Shown here one piece after another: positions 42,514 to 51,873 of a stretch of DNA of 64,000 nt (positions are counted from its first letter, which is position 1; each line of letters starts with the position of its first letter). Both the position numbers and the translations under genes were made by a program. Location of the stretch: the NCBI RefSeq assembly GCF_003721565.1, contig NZ_RJJE01000007.1, positions 62,001 to 126,000 on the forward strand. The letters run 5' to 3'. A model generated the notes under the pieces. It saw only the letters and a program-made list of their open reading frames with translations. It searched no databases and had not been told where the DNA came from. The DNA is from Rufibacter immobilis (GTDB lineage Bacteria > Bacteroidota > Bacteroidia > Cytophagales > Hymenobacteraceae).

Positions 42514-43632
42514 ATGAAGATGATCAAGATAGGAATGTTTTCCTTCGCCGATATCAATAACTATGGAGATATTCTTTTCTCGCATATTTTCAAAAGAGAG
42601 GTTGAGGCGCGAATTCCTAATGTAAAGATAACCTTCTTTACGCCCGCAGATGCTCTGGTTGAAGGGTTTTCCTATGAAGCGTATACCTCTGAAAAGGTTA
42701 ATGAAAAATATGATGCTTTGATATTGGCCGGTGGGGAAGTAGTCCATTTCTATGATGAACGCACCTGGTTCCCTATCTATAAGAAAAGTAATCTGGAGGT
42801 TGCGTCTGCAAAACCTTCAGACGTTGTATGGGATTGGGCGTTAAATTGTAAATCTAGCTTCAAAGCGTGGTTATCTGTGGGCGTAAGACCATTTGAAGAT
42901 ACTTCTAACGCAGAAAAAGTAGATTCAGTAATAAATACTCTTGATTACATCTCCGTTAGAGGAATCCTTTCTAAAAAGATTCTGGAAAACAAGATAGATA
43001 CCTATAACTCTAAAATAACAATCACGCCAGACTTAGGATGGTTATTCCCTGATCTGTTGCTGTCTAGTGGGGAGTATGGGGTACATTTTGGAAAATTTAT
43101 CTCTTCCCAGAAATATGTTATTTACCAGGTAAATAATATCAATAATGAAGAAGCGAAGCTAATAGCGCAAGCTTTGTTAGCTTTTGAAGCACAAACGGGT
43201 TTAAAAGTTTATTTACTGCCCGTGATTCATCCATGGGAAGACGAAAAATATCTGGCCCTTATAGAAGAGTATTCTGAGGGGAAAGTGAAGATGTTACCTG
43301 CTACTTTGACTACTATGGAAATTGCGGATGTGATTCTTCATGCAGAGTTAGTTTTATGCTCAAGCCTACATACCGCTATTACTGCCTTGGCCTTTGGCAT
43401 TCCTTCCGCGATCATCAATAAATGGCAGGGAACCAAATTACAGGATTTATTTGGCCTCCAATTTAGAACAGAGTTTCTTTCTAGTGATTTTAATATGACG
43501 TATGATATGTTGATGAAGTTGTATAACACTAGAGATGAGCAGAAGCCAGCTTTGAAGTTATACGCTGATTTCATGAAGGAGAAGCTGAAATCAGTATTTG
43601 ACGAATTATGTACTAAAATTTTATCCCATTAA
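42514..43632 (+). CDS. polysaccharide pyruvyl transferase family protein
   Basis: 372 residues. Family traits: KIGMFSFADINNYGDILFSH at the N-terminus (the NxGD motif), ALILAGGEVVHFYDE, DYISVRGILSKKIL, ITPDLGWLFPD and the LCSSLHTAITALAFGIPSA block that binds the phosphoenolpyruvate. It transfers pyruvate from PEP to a sugar as a ketal. Starting 3 bases after the ATP-grasp/HAD gene, it is surely co-translated with it. Confidence 0.88.
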   Translation: MKMIKIGMFSFADINNYGDILFSHIFKREVEARIPNVKITFFTPADALVEGFSYEAYTSEKVNEKYDALILAGGEVVHFYDERTWFPIYKKSNLEVASAKPSDVVWDWALNCKSSFKAWLSVGVRPFEDTSNAEKVDSVINTLDYISVRGILSKKILENKIDTYNSKITITPDLGWLFPDLLLSSGEYGVHFGKFISSQKYVIYQVNNINNEEAKLIAQALLAFEAQTGLKVYLLPVIHPWEDEKYLALIEEYSEGKVKMLPATLTTMEIADVILHAELVLCSSLHTAITALAFGIPSAIINKWQGTKLQDLFGLQFRTEFLSSDFNMTYDMLMKLYNTRDEQKPALKLYADFMKEKLKSVFDELCTKILSH

Positions 43633-43724
43633 TTTCCTCCCCGCATATACTTATTTTATTTTAACGTTCTATAATAGCGTAAGGAAATATTTCTAAGGGT
43701 ATAAATGAGTACACTTTTAATTAT

Positions 43725-44645
43725 ATGAAACCATTCGTTAGTATAGTTGCTTTGTGTTATAATCATGAGCCATATATAAAGGATGCTTTAGATGGCTTTT
43801 TGATGCAAGAAACTAGTTTTGATTATGAAGTTATTGTTCATGATGATGCATCAACAGACAATAGTCAAAAAATAATTCTAGAATATGAAAGAAGATATCC
43901 TGGAATTATTAGAGCTATATGTCAAAGTGAAAACCAAAAGTCGAAAGGCAATGGGCTCGTTACTAAAATAGCTTATTCAGCGGCGAAAGGAAAATATATT
44001 GCTACATGCGAGTGCGATGATTTCTGGATCGATCCACAGAAACTACAAAAGCAAGTTGATTTTTTAGAAGATAATCCTGACTATATCATGTGTTTTACCA
44101 ACGGTTGTGTGGTTGACTCGGATAAAAGGGTTGTACAGGACTATCAGGTTGTGAATAACAAAAAAGGAACATATACATTGAATGATGTGCCTGTATTTGC
44201 TCCTCATCACACAAGAACTTTTAGGAATTTCGATTGGAGTTCGGTGCCGGAACTTGTGTATGAAGCAAAAGGAATGGATACTTTTATTTGCGCATGGTTA
44301 ATGAAATTTGGGAATATTAAATATTTTGATTATGTGTCTAGTGCATATAGGATACATTCAGGGGGGATTTTTAGCTCACTTTCAAAACTGGAAGAGAAAC
44401 AGCATTTGATTGATACTCGTCTTATTTTGTTAAAGATGTTGCCTGGGCATAAAAGAGTTCAAAATCAACTTATTGATCATCTAGATGGTGCTAGTAAATA
44501 TATATATAAATTAATTGAGCTTAAGAAGTTTTATCTGCTTTTTTATAGGATTTTCAAAGTTGTAGATATAATGTATAAGTTCAGATCTTTAAAATTCTAT
44601 ATGAAGGGATTATTAAGGTTTTTATATAGATCTTTGATGAGGTAA
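43725..44645 (+). CDS. glycosyltransferase family 2
   Basis: 306 residues, GT-A fold. Nucleotide-binding motifs VSIVALCYNHEPYIKDALDG, VIVHDDASTDNSQKI and the DxD-like ATCECDDFWIDPQKL. The PAAHHTRTF-like block (FAPHHTRTFRNFDWS) is typical of a Bacteroidota subgroup. Cytoplasmic or membrane-surface transfer of one sugar in repeat-unit assembly; donor unknown. Very AT-rich. Confidence 0.9.
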   Translation: MKPFVSIVALCYNHEPYIKDALDGFLMQETSFDYEVIVHDDASTDNSQKIILEYERRYPGIIRAICQSENQKSKGNGLVTKIAYSAAKGKYIATCECDDFWIDPQKLQKQVDFLEDNPDYIMCFTNGCVVDSDKRVVQDYQVVNNKKGTYTLNDVPVFAPHHTRTFRNFDWSSVPELVYEAKGMDTFICAWLMKFGNIKYFDYVSSAYRIHSGGIFSSLSKLEEKQHLIDTRLILLKMLPGHKRVQNQLIDHLDGASKYIYKLIELKKFYLLFYRIFKVVDIMYKFRSLKFYMKGLLRFLYRSLMR

Positions 44646-44844
44646 TTTACTTTGTAAAGTATTGGTCGTATGTTAGATATTGTGATATAATTGTGTTTTA
44701 TTCTTTAATCTTTTAGGTCGAGACATTGGTTGTTTTGCATATATATAGAATATAATGTGTTGGAGTTTGAAAATATATTGTAATTTAAAGTATGATTATG
44801 ATTTATATATTGGGTTTAACTGAAAAAGAACACTAAAATTTTTT

Positions 44845-45744
44845 ATGATTTCCATTATAATTCCTACATACAATCGTGATGAGATGTTAAACTTAACATT
44901 GTCTTCATTAGTTCAAGTGATTGATGGTATTGATGCTGAGATAATTGTTGTGAATGATTGTCCTGAGAGAGTTCCGCAGGTCAATGGGAAATTTCTATCA
45001 AATGTTAAGATTGTAAATAATCCTAAAAAAGGAGTAGGTGCAGCACGAAACTATGGTGTTGAAACAAGTAGGGGGGAGTATATAATTTTCATGGATGATG
45101 ATTTCTTAATAAGTAAGGAGAGTATTTTGGGTCTTGTTAAGTTGTTAATCATACATCCAGACAAAGTCTTCAATCCCTCATGGATTTATCCTCCTGATTT
45201 ATTAGAGGACGCTAGTAAGATGAAGTTTGGGAGGTATATTATTCGTGAAGGATTTACTTCTCTAAAAGATAGAATGAAAGATTATGGATGGATTAATGAT
45301 TCAATTTTTGAGAGAGTTAACGGGCTAAGTAGTGGCTTGTTGGCTATAAGCCGAGAAAATTTTATCAAGACTGGAGGATACGATACTGACATGGTCTTCG
45401 GGAATGACCGTGACTTCTCATTGAGGATTAAAGCATCTGGAATAAAACTTTATATTGCTCCATTTATATCGGCTTTTCATAATGAGCGTGATAAATTAAA
45501 TTTACATAGTTGGTTGAACCGAAGAAAGTTTGGTGTTCAACAATTAGTAAAACATAAAATGGTTGCTATTCCAAATTATAATCCAATCAAGAAAATACTA
45601 TTAAAGCTTTTTAGTAGATATAAAAATGTTTTATTTTTTATTGAAAATTACATACCTAATAAAAAGTATTTAGATTGGCTATACTCCAAAGTGTTAAATA
45701 TTCTTTTTGCAGTGTACCTCTTTGAGGCTTATACAGAAAAATAG
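44845..45744 (+). CDS. glycosyltransferase family 2 (galactosyltransferase-like C-domain)
   Basis: 299 residues, GT-A fold. ISIIIPTYNRDEMLNLTLSS, DAEIIVVNDCPERVPQ, the metal site IIFMDDDFLISKES and a GT7C-like acceptor part (VNGLSSGLLAISRENFIKTG, FGNDRDFSLRIKASG). Basic hydrophobic C-terminus could attach to membrane. A 199-base AT-rich gap precedes it. Stop at 45744 is followed 1 base later by the next glycosyltransferase. Confidence 0.9.
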   Translation: MISIIIPTYNRDEMLNLTLSSLVQVIDGIDAEIIVVNDCPERVPQVNGKFLSNVKIVNNPKKGVGAARNYGVETSRGEYIIFMDDDFLISKESILGLVKLLIIHPDKVFNPSWIYPPDLLEDASKMKFGRYIIREGFTSLKDRMKDYGWINDSIFERVNGLSSGLLAISRENFIKTGGYDTDMVFGNDRDFSLRIKASGIKLYIAPFISAFHNERDKLNLHSWLNRRKFGVQQLVKHKMVAIPNYNPIKKILLKLFSRYKNVLFFIENYIPNKKYLDWLYSKVLNILFAVYLFEAYTEK

Positions 45745-45745
45745 C

Positions 45746-46948
45746 ATGAATATATTGCTTATAACACAAAGTCTTTCGAATGGAGGGGCAGAAAGATCCA
45801 TGTCAAAACTTAGTTTTCTTTTGTCTAAGTTTTTTGTTGTTTATATTTTAATTATTGATAAACATAAAAGGATAGATTACGAATATTCTGGACAAATATT
45901 ATTTTTAGATGACTTTCTTAACGGTAAGAGCCTAAATCCACTGAGGAAAGTATTATTAATTAAGTCGATAAAAAAGAAATATGCGATTGATGCTTCACTG
46001 AGTTTTCTTGAGGGGCCTAATTTTAACAATATACTATCAAGATATAAAGATCAGGTTTTAATAAGTGTAAGAGGGCATAAGAGTTCTTTTTACAAGAAGT
46101 CAAACTGGAAATGGTGGTTTGAGAAAGTTGCAATAAGGATGCTTTACAACTTTGCTGATTATGTTGTAGCAGCTAGTAAAGGTATTGCGGAGGATCTCTA
46201 TTTAAATTTGGGAGTGAATCAGAAAAAGATAAAAGTTATTCCTAACTTTTATGATTATCATGATATTATTTCTAGTTCTACAGCTAATGTGGGAGATTAT
46301 GAGCCTATTTTTAGGGAAAATCTTGTGATGATTACCACAGGCAGGCTATCAATTCCCAAAGGCCATCATCATTTAATAAACATATACAAAGACCTAAAGA
46401 AAAATAAGTCGAATCTTAAATTAGTTATATTGGGTGATGGTGAATTGTATGAATACATTTTATCGTTCTCATATAAACATAATTTAAAAGTGTATAGTTG
46501 GCGTAATAATGATGTATTAGATTCATCATATGATATTTATCTGACAGGATTTGTATCTAATCCATATTCATATATCGCTAAAAGCTCTTTATTTGTTTTT
46601 ACATCACTATGGGAAGGATTCCCTAATGCACTAGCTGAAGCAATAATTTGTGGAACATTTGTTGTTAGCGCTGATTGTTTAAGTGGACCTAGAGAACTGT
46701 TGTTTGATAATTTATCTTATGAGGACCGTGTGAATTACCCTCTGTTCAGTAATTGCGGTGTCTTATTACCTGCTTTTCAACTTGATGATCAATATAATCA
46801 TCATAAAGAATATATGATTTGGATGAATTGTATATCTCGCTTACTAAACGCAAAAGAATCTAATTCTTTGACCTGTGATAATACGAGCTTTATTGAGAAT
46901 TATGGCAAGGAAATGATTTCTGAACTATGGTTAAAGCTCTTTAAATAA
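45746..46948 (+). CDS. glycosyltransferase family 4
   Basis: 400 residues from MNILLITQSLSNGGAERSMS, the typical GT4 N-terminus with the G-G-A-E loop; the start 13 codons upstream would overlap the previous gene. The C-terminal nucleotide-sugar site shows FTSLWEGFPNALAEAIICGT (E-x7-E motif). GT-B retaining transferase, donor unknown. Confidence 0.92.
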   Translation: MNILLITQSLSNGGAERSMSKLSFLLSKFFVVYILIIDKHKRIDYEYSGQILFLDDFLNGKSLNPLRKVLLIKSIKKKYAIDASLSFLEGPNFNNILSRYKDQVLISVRGHKSSFYKKSNWKWWFEKVAIRMLYNFADYVVAASKGIAEDLYLNLGVNQKKIKVIPNFYDYHDIISSSTANVGDYEPIFRENLVMITTGRLSIPKGHHHLINIYKDLKKNKSNLKLVILGDGELYEYILSFSYKHNLKVYSWRNNDVLDSSYDIYLTGFVSNPYSYIAKSSLFVFTSLWEGFPNALAEAIICGTFVVSADCLSGPRELLFDNLSYEDRVNYPLFSNCGVLLPAFQLDDQYNHHKEYMIWMNCISRLLNAKESNSLTCDNTSFIENYGKEMISELWLKLFK

Positions 46949-46975
46949 TATTTTCTTATATTTATAATTTGGGAT

Positions 46976-47962
46976 ATGTATCAACCTTTTAATTTCATTA
47001 GTGAGATTGGAAATATATTAGTTACCGGGGCTGCTGGTTTTATTGGTTCTCATTTAAGTGAAAGGCTGCTCAAGGAAGGTTTTCATGTGATTGGCATTGA
47101 TAATTTTGATTCTTTCTATGATAGGAGCATTAAGGAAGCAAACCTGGCTAGCTTAAAAGGCATGCCAGGTTTTTCTTTCTATGAAGCAGATCTTATCGCG
47201 CCTGAAGAGATTCAGCAAATCACTGAGAAAGTAGATGCGGTTGTGCATCTGGCTGCCAAAGCAGGGGTTTTGCCGTCTATCAAAGATCCTAAGGGTTATT
47301 TAGATGCTAATTTAGGTGCTACTATGACTCTGCTGGAGTTTATGAGAGAGCGTAACATAAAAAAGTATGTGTTCGCCTCCTCTTCCTCTGTTTATGGGAA
47401 CAACAAAAAAATCCCGTTTTCAGAGACCGATGCAGTAGATAACCCAATTTCTCCTTATGCTTTTTCAAAAAAGTCTGGTGAGTTATTGAACCATACATAC
47501 CATCACCTATACAATATTGATACAGTAAATCTGCGGTTCTTTACTGTATTTGGGCCTAGGCAACGACCTGACTTAGCTATACACAAATTCTTTAGGCTCA
47601 TTTATGATGGCCAACCTGTTACTCTCTACGGAGATGGGGGTACCGCCCGCGACTATACTTTTGTACAAGATACCGTAACCGGTATAGTAGCAGCTCTACG
47701 TTTTGTGATGAAAAATGAAGGCGTGTTTGAGACGTTCAATCTGGGGAACAACTCACCGGTTGCACTAAAAGATCTGATTAAAAACATTTATGAGGTAATA
47801 GGGAAAGACCCTAATATTCAGTACAAGCCCATGCAACCAGGCGATGTAGACATAACTTACGCCGACATTGATAAAGCTAAAAAAATGTTAGGCTATAATC
47901 CGCAGACTAGTCTGCTAGATGGATTGAAGGCTTTTAATGAGTGGTATAATGAGAAGAATTAA
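46976..47962 (+). CDS. NAD-dependent epimerase, UDP-glucuronate 4-epimerase-like
   Basis: 328 residues, extended SDR. ILVTGAAGFIGSHLSERLL, DNFDSFYDRSIKEANLASL (the characteristic N-x-Y-D/Y-D of GlcA epimerases), VVHLAAKAGVLPSIKDP, SSSSVYG and catalytic SPYAFSKKSGELL with Y-x3-K. The FGPRQRPDLAIHKF block fits UDP-GlcA 4-epimerase (yielding UDP-GalA); its substrate is supplied by ugd. The base composition rises towards that of the flanks here. Overlaps the next gene by 14 bases. Confidence 0.85.
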   Translation: MYQPFNFISEIGNILVTGAAGFIGSHLSERLLKEGFHVIGIDNFDSFYDRSIKEANLASLKGMPGFSFYEADLIAPEEIQQITEKVDAVVHLAAKAGVLPSIKDPKGYLDANLGATMTLLEFMRERNIKKYVFASSSSVYGNNKKIPFSETDAVDNPISPYAFSKKSGELLNHTYHHLYNIDTVNLRFFTVFGPRQRPDLAIHKFFRLIYDGQPVTLYGDGGTARDYTFVQDTVTGIVAALRFVMKNEGVFETFNLGNNSPVALKDLIKNIYEVIGKDPNIQYKPMQPGDVDITYADIDKAKKMLGYNPQTSLLDGLKAFNEWYNEKN

Positions 47963-49163
47963 AGCGCTCTACCTGTCTTATGACGGTATGACCGATTCCT
48001 TAGGTCAGTCACAAGTAATAGCCTATTTAGAGAAAATAGCAAAAAAAGGTGTCGATTACCATCTCATTAGTTTTGAGAAACCTGAGGTTTTTGAGAAAAA
48101 GAAAGGGACTATTGCTGCAAGAATTAAAGATTCTTCTATTATCTGGCATCCTCTGTCGTACACCAAAAAGCCACCTGTCTTATCTACTCTTAAAGATATA
48201 AATAGAGGCTGGGCTAAGATAAAAGAGCTTCAGGAAACAGGAACCTTTGATATTGTTCACTGTAGAGGCTATATAGCCGCTATACTTGGGCAGCGAATGA
48301 AAAAGCGTTGGGGAACTCATTTCATCTTTGACATGAGAGGCTGGTGGCCAGATGAAAAGCTGGAAAGTGGGTTTTGGAACTCGCCTGTTTATAAACCAGT
48401 CTATTCTTATTTTAAGAAGCTAGAACGGCAGTTCTTTAAAAACTCTGATTTTACTGTGTCTTTAACATATGCAGGTAAAGACGAAATAGTAAAGAATAAG
48501 TGGAAAGAGGCTGATGCCATTGGAGTGATTCCAACATGTGTCGATTTTGGAATCTTCAAACCTTTTGAGGAGGTAACCAGAAACGCTGTCAGAGCAGAAT
48601 TAAAGATTCCCTTGGATGCTCAAGTGCTACTATATAGTGGCTCCCTTGGAGGTAACTATAAGCTGGAAGATTTTCTGGAAGTGTATAGGGCCTTCAAGAC
48701 AGTATCGCCTAACGGCTATTTTTTGATCCTCTCTAAGACAGAGCCTGAGCCTGTGCTTCAGTTTATTGAAGAGAGTGGGATAGATGCTAGCTCCATCATT
48801 ATTACTTCCGCCGATTATGATGAAGTATACAAATACATACATGCTTCTGATGTTGGATTAATCATCTATAGTATTACTTATTCAGTTATAGGTAGAAGCC
48901 CCACTAAACTTGGGGAGTATTGGGCTGGGGGTATTCCTGCTATTTCTCTTAAGGGAGTAGGTGATTTAGACACAATAATGGAAAAGTATCCTCAAGGAGG
49001 AGTGTTGGTAGATTCTCTTGTGCAAGATGAATTGCAGTCTGCTTTTAGAACCCTCCTGTTTGATAGATCTCCTGATAGAAGTATTCTTAGAGAAGCAGCT
49101 GTTGATTATTTTGACGTGAGCAAGGGAGTTGAATTTTACTATACTAACTATTGTAAAGCTTAG
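47949..49163 (+). CDS. glycosyltransferase family 4-like
   Basis: 404 residues from MRRIKALYLSYDGMTDSLGQ, a start within the end of the epimerase gene; an ATG 4 codons earlier is the alternative. The N-terminus SYDGMTDSLGQSQVIAYLEK is a known GT4 subgroup opening (D-G-M-x-D-P/S-L-G-x-S-Q). Donor site region: RSPTKLGEYWAGGIPAISL. Probably adds one residue to the lipid-linked repeat. Confidence 0.88.
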   Translation: MRRIKALYLSYDGMTDSLGQSQVIAYLEKIAKKGVDYHLISFEKPEVFEKKKGTIAARIKDSSIIWHPLSYTKKPPVLSTLKDINRGWAKIKELQETGTFDIVHCRGYIAAILGQRMKKRWGTHFIFDMRGWWPDEKLESGFWNSPVYKPVYSYFKKLERQFFKNSDFTVSLTYAGKDEIVKNKWKEADAIGVIPTCVDFGIFKPFEEVTRNAVRAELKIPLDAQVLLYSGSLGGNYKLEDFLEVYRAFKTVSPNGYFLILSKTEPEPVLQFIEESGIDASSIIITSADYDEVYKYIHASDVGLIIYSITYSVIGRSPTKLGEYWAGGIPAISLKGVGDLDTIMEKYPQGGVLVDSLVQDELQSAFRTLLFDRSPDRSILREAAVDYFDVSKGVEFYYTNYCKA

Positions 49164-49308
49164 TAGATAAGTTGACTTGTAGATAATATTGGTACTATGC
49201 TCTTGAAGGTCATAAATATGATTTTTGATTAAGCTGTACTGAGTTTCTGTCTAGTATGATCCTATTATCTGAGGTGTTGGTTGTAATAGGTGCTTTTTAT
49301 TTTGTGTT

Positions 49309-50028
49309 ATGAGGAATAAGAGTAAAACAAGAGGTATTGCGTTAGTCATTGTGGGGGTTTTAGTACTAATGGTGGGTCTAATACTTTACAGTCAAGTAGA
49401 TAATGATATTACTGTTGCAGATAAAGAATACATAGGTAAAATTTTAAATAATAAATCTATTGATTACCAAACAATCTCTTCTTTTCAGGATGAGGTCAAT
49501 TTTATACAGTATGTTCAAGCGTCTGTTTTGCAAGCAGCGCCCACCAATAAAGGATTATCTCATGGTGAGCCAAGAGAGCCTCAGCAATTATATGAAGCGG
49601 GGTATGGGCTGTGCTTTGATAGAAGCCGGGTAATTGAGAAAGCACTACGCTCTAATGGATTTGAGACAAGGCACATTTCCGTCTTTTCTTTAGAAAAGTA
49701 TAACTCTCCCCTAAAAGCAATTTTAGTTCCTGGGGTGAGGTCTCATGCTTTAAGCGAAGTTAAAACCTCAAAGGGATGGATGTTTGTTGACTCAAATAGT
49801 ACTTTGATAGGCCTTACTGCAGACAACCAACCAGTAGATATGAAGCGGCTAAAGCAGGAAGGATTCTATAATGTCAAATGGATAGCTTCAAATGACGTAC
49901 ATAAGAGGATAATATTTCAAAAGCCATTCACTTATGTGTATGGTCTTTATTCAAGACATGGTAAATTTTATCCACCCTTTACCCCCGTACCTGATATTTA
50001 CTGGCCAGAACTCGTCCAGAATTTTTAG
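49309..50028 (+). CDS. membrane-anchored transglutaminase-like protein
   Basis: 239 residues. One N-terminal membrane helix (IALVIVGVLVLMVGLILYS) then a periplasmic domain with a papain-like triad order: Cys in YEAGYGLCFDRSRVIEKALR, His in VRSHALSEVKTSKGW and Asp in MFVDSNSTLIG. This is the transglutaminase-core pattern (C...H...D). It may cross-link, hydrolyse or merely bind. Sitting in a polysaccharide cluster beside the polymerase-like gene it could act on the exported polymer or a protein partner. Its last 50 bases overlap the end of the convergent gene. Confidence 0.78.
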   Translation: MRNKSKTRGIALVIVGVLVLMVGLILYSQVDNDITVADKEYIGKILNNKSIDYQTISSFQDEVNFIQYVQASVLQAAPTNKGLSHGEPREPQQLYEAGYGLCFDRSRVIEKALRSNGFETRHISVFSLEKYNSPLKAILVPGVRSHALSEVKTSKGWMFVDSNSTLIGLTADNQPVDMKRLKQEGFYNVKWIASNDVHKRIIFQKPFTYVYGLYSRHGKFYPPFTPVPDIYWPELVQNF

Positions 50029-51355
50029 ACTTAGGTATTTTGCTGTATGCTCTCAGGAGCAGTAACATTGATACAAAAAAGGGCAGCATGGGAGTTTTAT
50101 ATCTTACTAATGTCCCGAAATTTCCTGATGTAAGCCCTACTCCTAGAGCAAACATCAATGAAAATACTAAGCAAAAGGTTAATAGAGGAGTTTTAGTTAT
50201 TAACTGAATAATTTTTGTCAGCCCTTTTTTTCGGATCATCATTAGAGTTATCCAAAGAAACCATGTGCTTTCCAGTGCAGAGAGTAACATAACCGGATTT
50301 CTAACTTCAAACAGAAATGGTCTATATAAAGATACAAATATAGCTTGGGGTGCCGCTGCTATCATACTTGCAGTTGATCCATCTAATTTGCCTACATTAT
50401 AGGAAGATCCTGTTCTTCTGCCTGTTCCAGCTATTTTATCAGTTCTTCTGTCCAAGTAATCTGATGTTACAGCTGCTGTTTCAGCTATATTGTCAACAGA
50501 GTATTTGTCATCGTCGCTGGTTAAATAGGTACTGCCAAAGTAACCTCCAACCAAACCAATAGCAATTAGCAAGGGAGTGGCTATAAGTCTTAGTGCCTTA
50601 CTTTTAATCCGCTTGCTGTTCTCCATGAAAATCCATAGACCAGCCGCAGGAACAAAACAGAGTAATATATAGATCTTTACTACTTTGATGATAAATAGGG
50701 CAAGGGATAGTACTAGAATAGATAAAAGAATATTTTTCTTCTCTACAAACCCTTGATAAAAAGCCCAGAAAGCCCATCCAAGCATAGCTAAACAAACGGT
50801 ATCTTTCATGATTCCAGAAGCCCAGAAAAACGCTGAAGGAACAAAGAAGACACCTACTGCTAATTGATTATAATACTTGGGAAAGATTTTTAGAAGTGTT
50901 GTGTATAATGCCCATACACCAGTGAAGCAGATAGAAGCGAAGATTATGGCTATGACAGCGTACGTTCTAAAACAGAATAAGCTAAAGAATGCACATGCTT
51001 TGACTATCAATTGATTATTCTGGGCGGTGTACCACCGCATGGTAGAGGCGTACTGGTACGTCTCAGGATCAAATTCTCCAGTAGCTAGAAGTAACTTTAT
51101 TCCAATCTTGGGTGAATCTAGAAGTGGATTATAGATTTTCTCACTCTCAATAAAAAATCTAAAAGTATCACCTCCATGATAGTAAAACTGATATACAAGA
51201 CCTAATGCGATTGCTCCAAATATCTTTACAGTTAATGCGGGGATAAAATACTTCTTGGTTTTAGGAGTAGTGAATTTATTTCGGCTTGCATACGCTATTG
51301 CGTATATCATGATCAAATATATTGGTGTAAGGAGCAAGTCCTTCAGGTCCATCAT
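49979..51355 (-). CDS. polytopic membrane protein, possible Wzy-type polymerase
   Basis: 458 residues with about ten membrane helices and one large soluble loop (about 275-340: TYLTSDDDKYSVDNIAETAA, TGRRTGSSYNVGK) before the last helices, a layout seen in O-antigen polymerases. Early conserved-looking block YHGGDTFRFFIESEKIYNPL. The only convincing polymerase candidate in the cluster, and the only gene inside it on the minus strand. No family motif proves it; the Arg-rich loop RRTDKIAGTGRRTG is the best hint. Its C-terminal coding end overlaps the convergent transglutaminase-like gene. Confidence 0.65.
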   Translation of the reverse strand: MMDLKDLLLTPIYLIMIYAIAYASRNKFTTPKTKKYFIPALTVKIFGAIALGLVYQFYYHGGDTFRFFIESEKIYNPLLDSPKIGIKLLLATGEFDPETYQYASTMRWYTAQNNQLIVKACAFFSLFCFRTYAVIAIIFASICFTGVWALYTTLLKIFPKYYNQLAVGVFFVPSAFFWASGIMKDTVCLAMLGWAFWAFYQGFVEKKNILLSILVLSLALFIIKVVKIYILLCFVPAAGLWIFMENSKRIKSKALRLIATPLLIAIGLVGGYFGSTYLTSDDDKYSVDNIAETAAVTSDYLDRRTDKIAGTGRRTGSSYNVGKLDGSTASMIAAAPQAIFVSLYRPFLFEVRNPVMLLSALESTWFLWITLMMIRKKGLTKIIQLITKTPLLTFCLVFSLMFALGVGLTSGNFGTLVRYKTPMLPFFVSMLLLLRAYSKIPKSKNSGRVLASKYQVRG

Positions 51356-51873
51356 TGTTGTCTTCAGTTATTATAACAAGCGGCAAGACCAACTTGGTTA
51401 GCAGAAATATTTTGCAAGTTAGTCAATTTGAACATACAGGTAAGTCCTAAAATTGCTGCAATTCTAAGCAAGCAGGCTCATTGCCGCTGAGATTCACCTG
51501 TTCTATGATGAGAATATGTTAAGAACAGCATTTCAACGGCATGATTAAGCAATTAATGGCCCCTCTATATCAGTGATTGTCAATTTCTATTCTAATAAAC
51601 ATAAAACTATGTCTACTAAGTTCTGCAAGTGTTAAGCATTCCATGTTTCTGCGTTCTTAAGAAGCGTCTGTTTCTGCTTTGAGAGAGGTAAGAAGCTATA
51701 GGAAGGATAATTATTTGGGTATAGTGATACAAGACAACCTATATTTGTTCCTCCAACTTTTGCCCCAGGAGTATAGCAACTTGGTAACATAAGACAGACC
51801 TTGAAGAAGGATTCGTTTTAAAAGATGTACCTTTGCTGGTTAATTGACATATTTTTGTACAAAATTGATTTAA
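51356..51873. other. 518-base divergent intergenic region
   Basis: Between the polymerase-like gene (minus) and cotH (plus). No gene or family repeat seen; two -7-like boxes for cotH lie at its right end. Confidence 0.5.
51828..51857 (+). promoter_or_regulatory. two candidate -7 boxes for the CotH gene
   Basis: TACCTTTG (51828-51835) and TATTTTTG (51850-51857) both match TAnnTTTG, 38 and 16 bases before the ATG. A TTG 24 bases before the first box is slightly too far. Confidence 0.35.
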
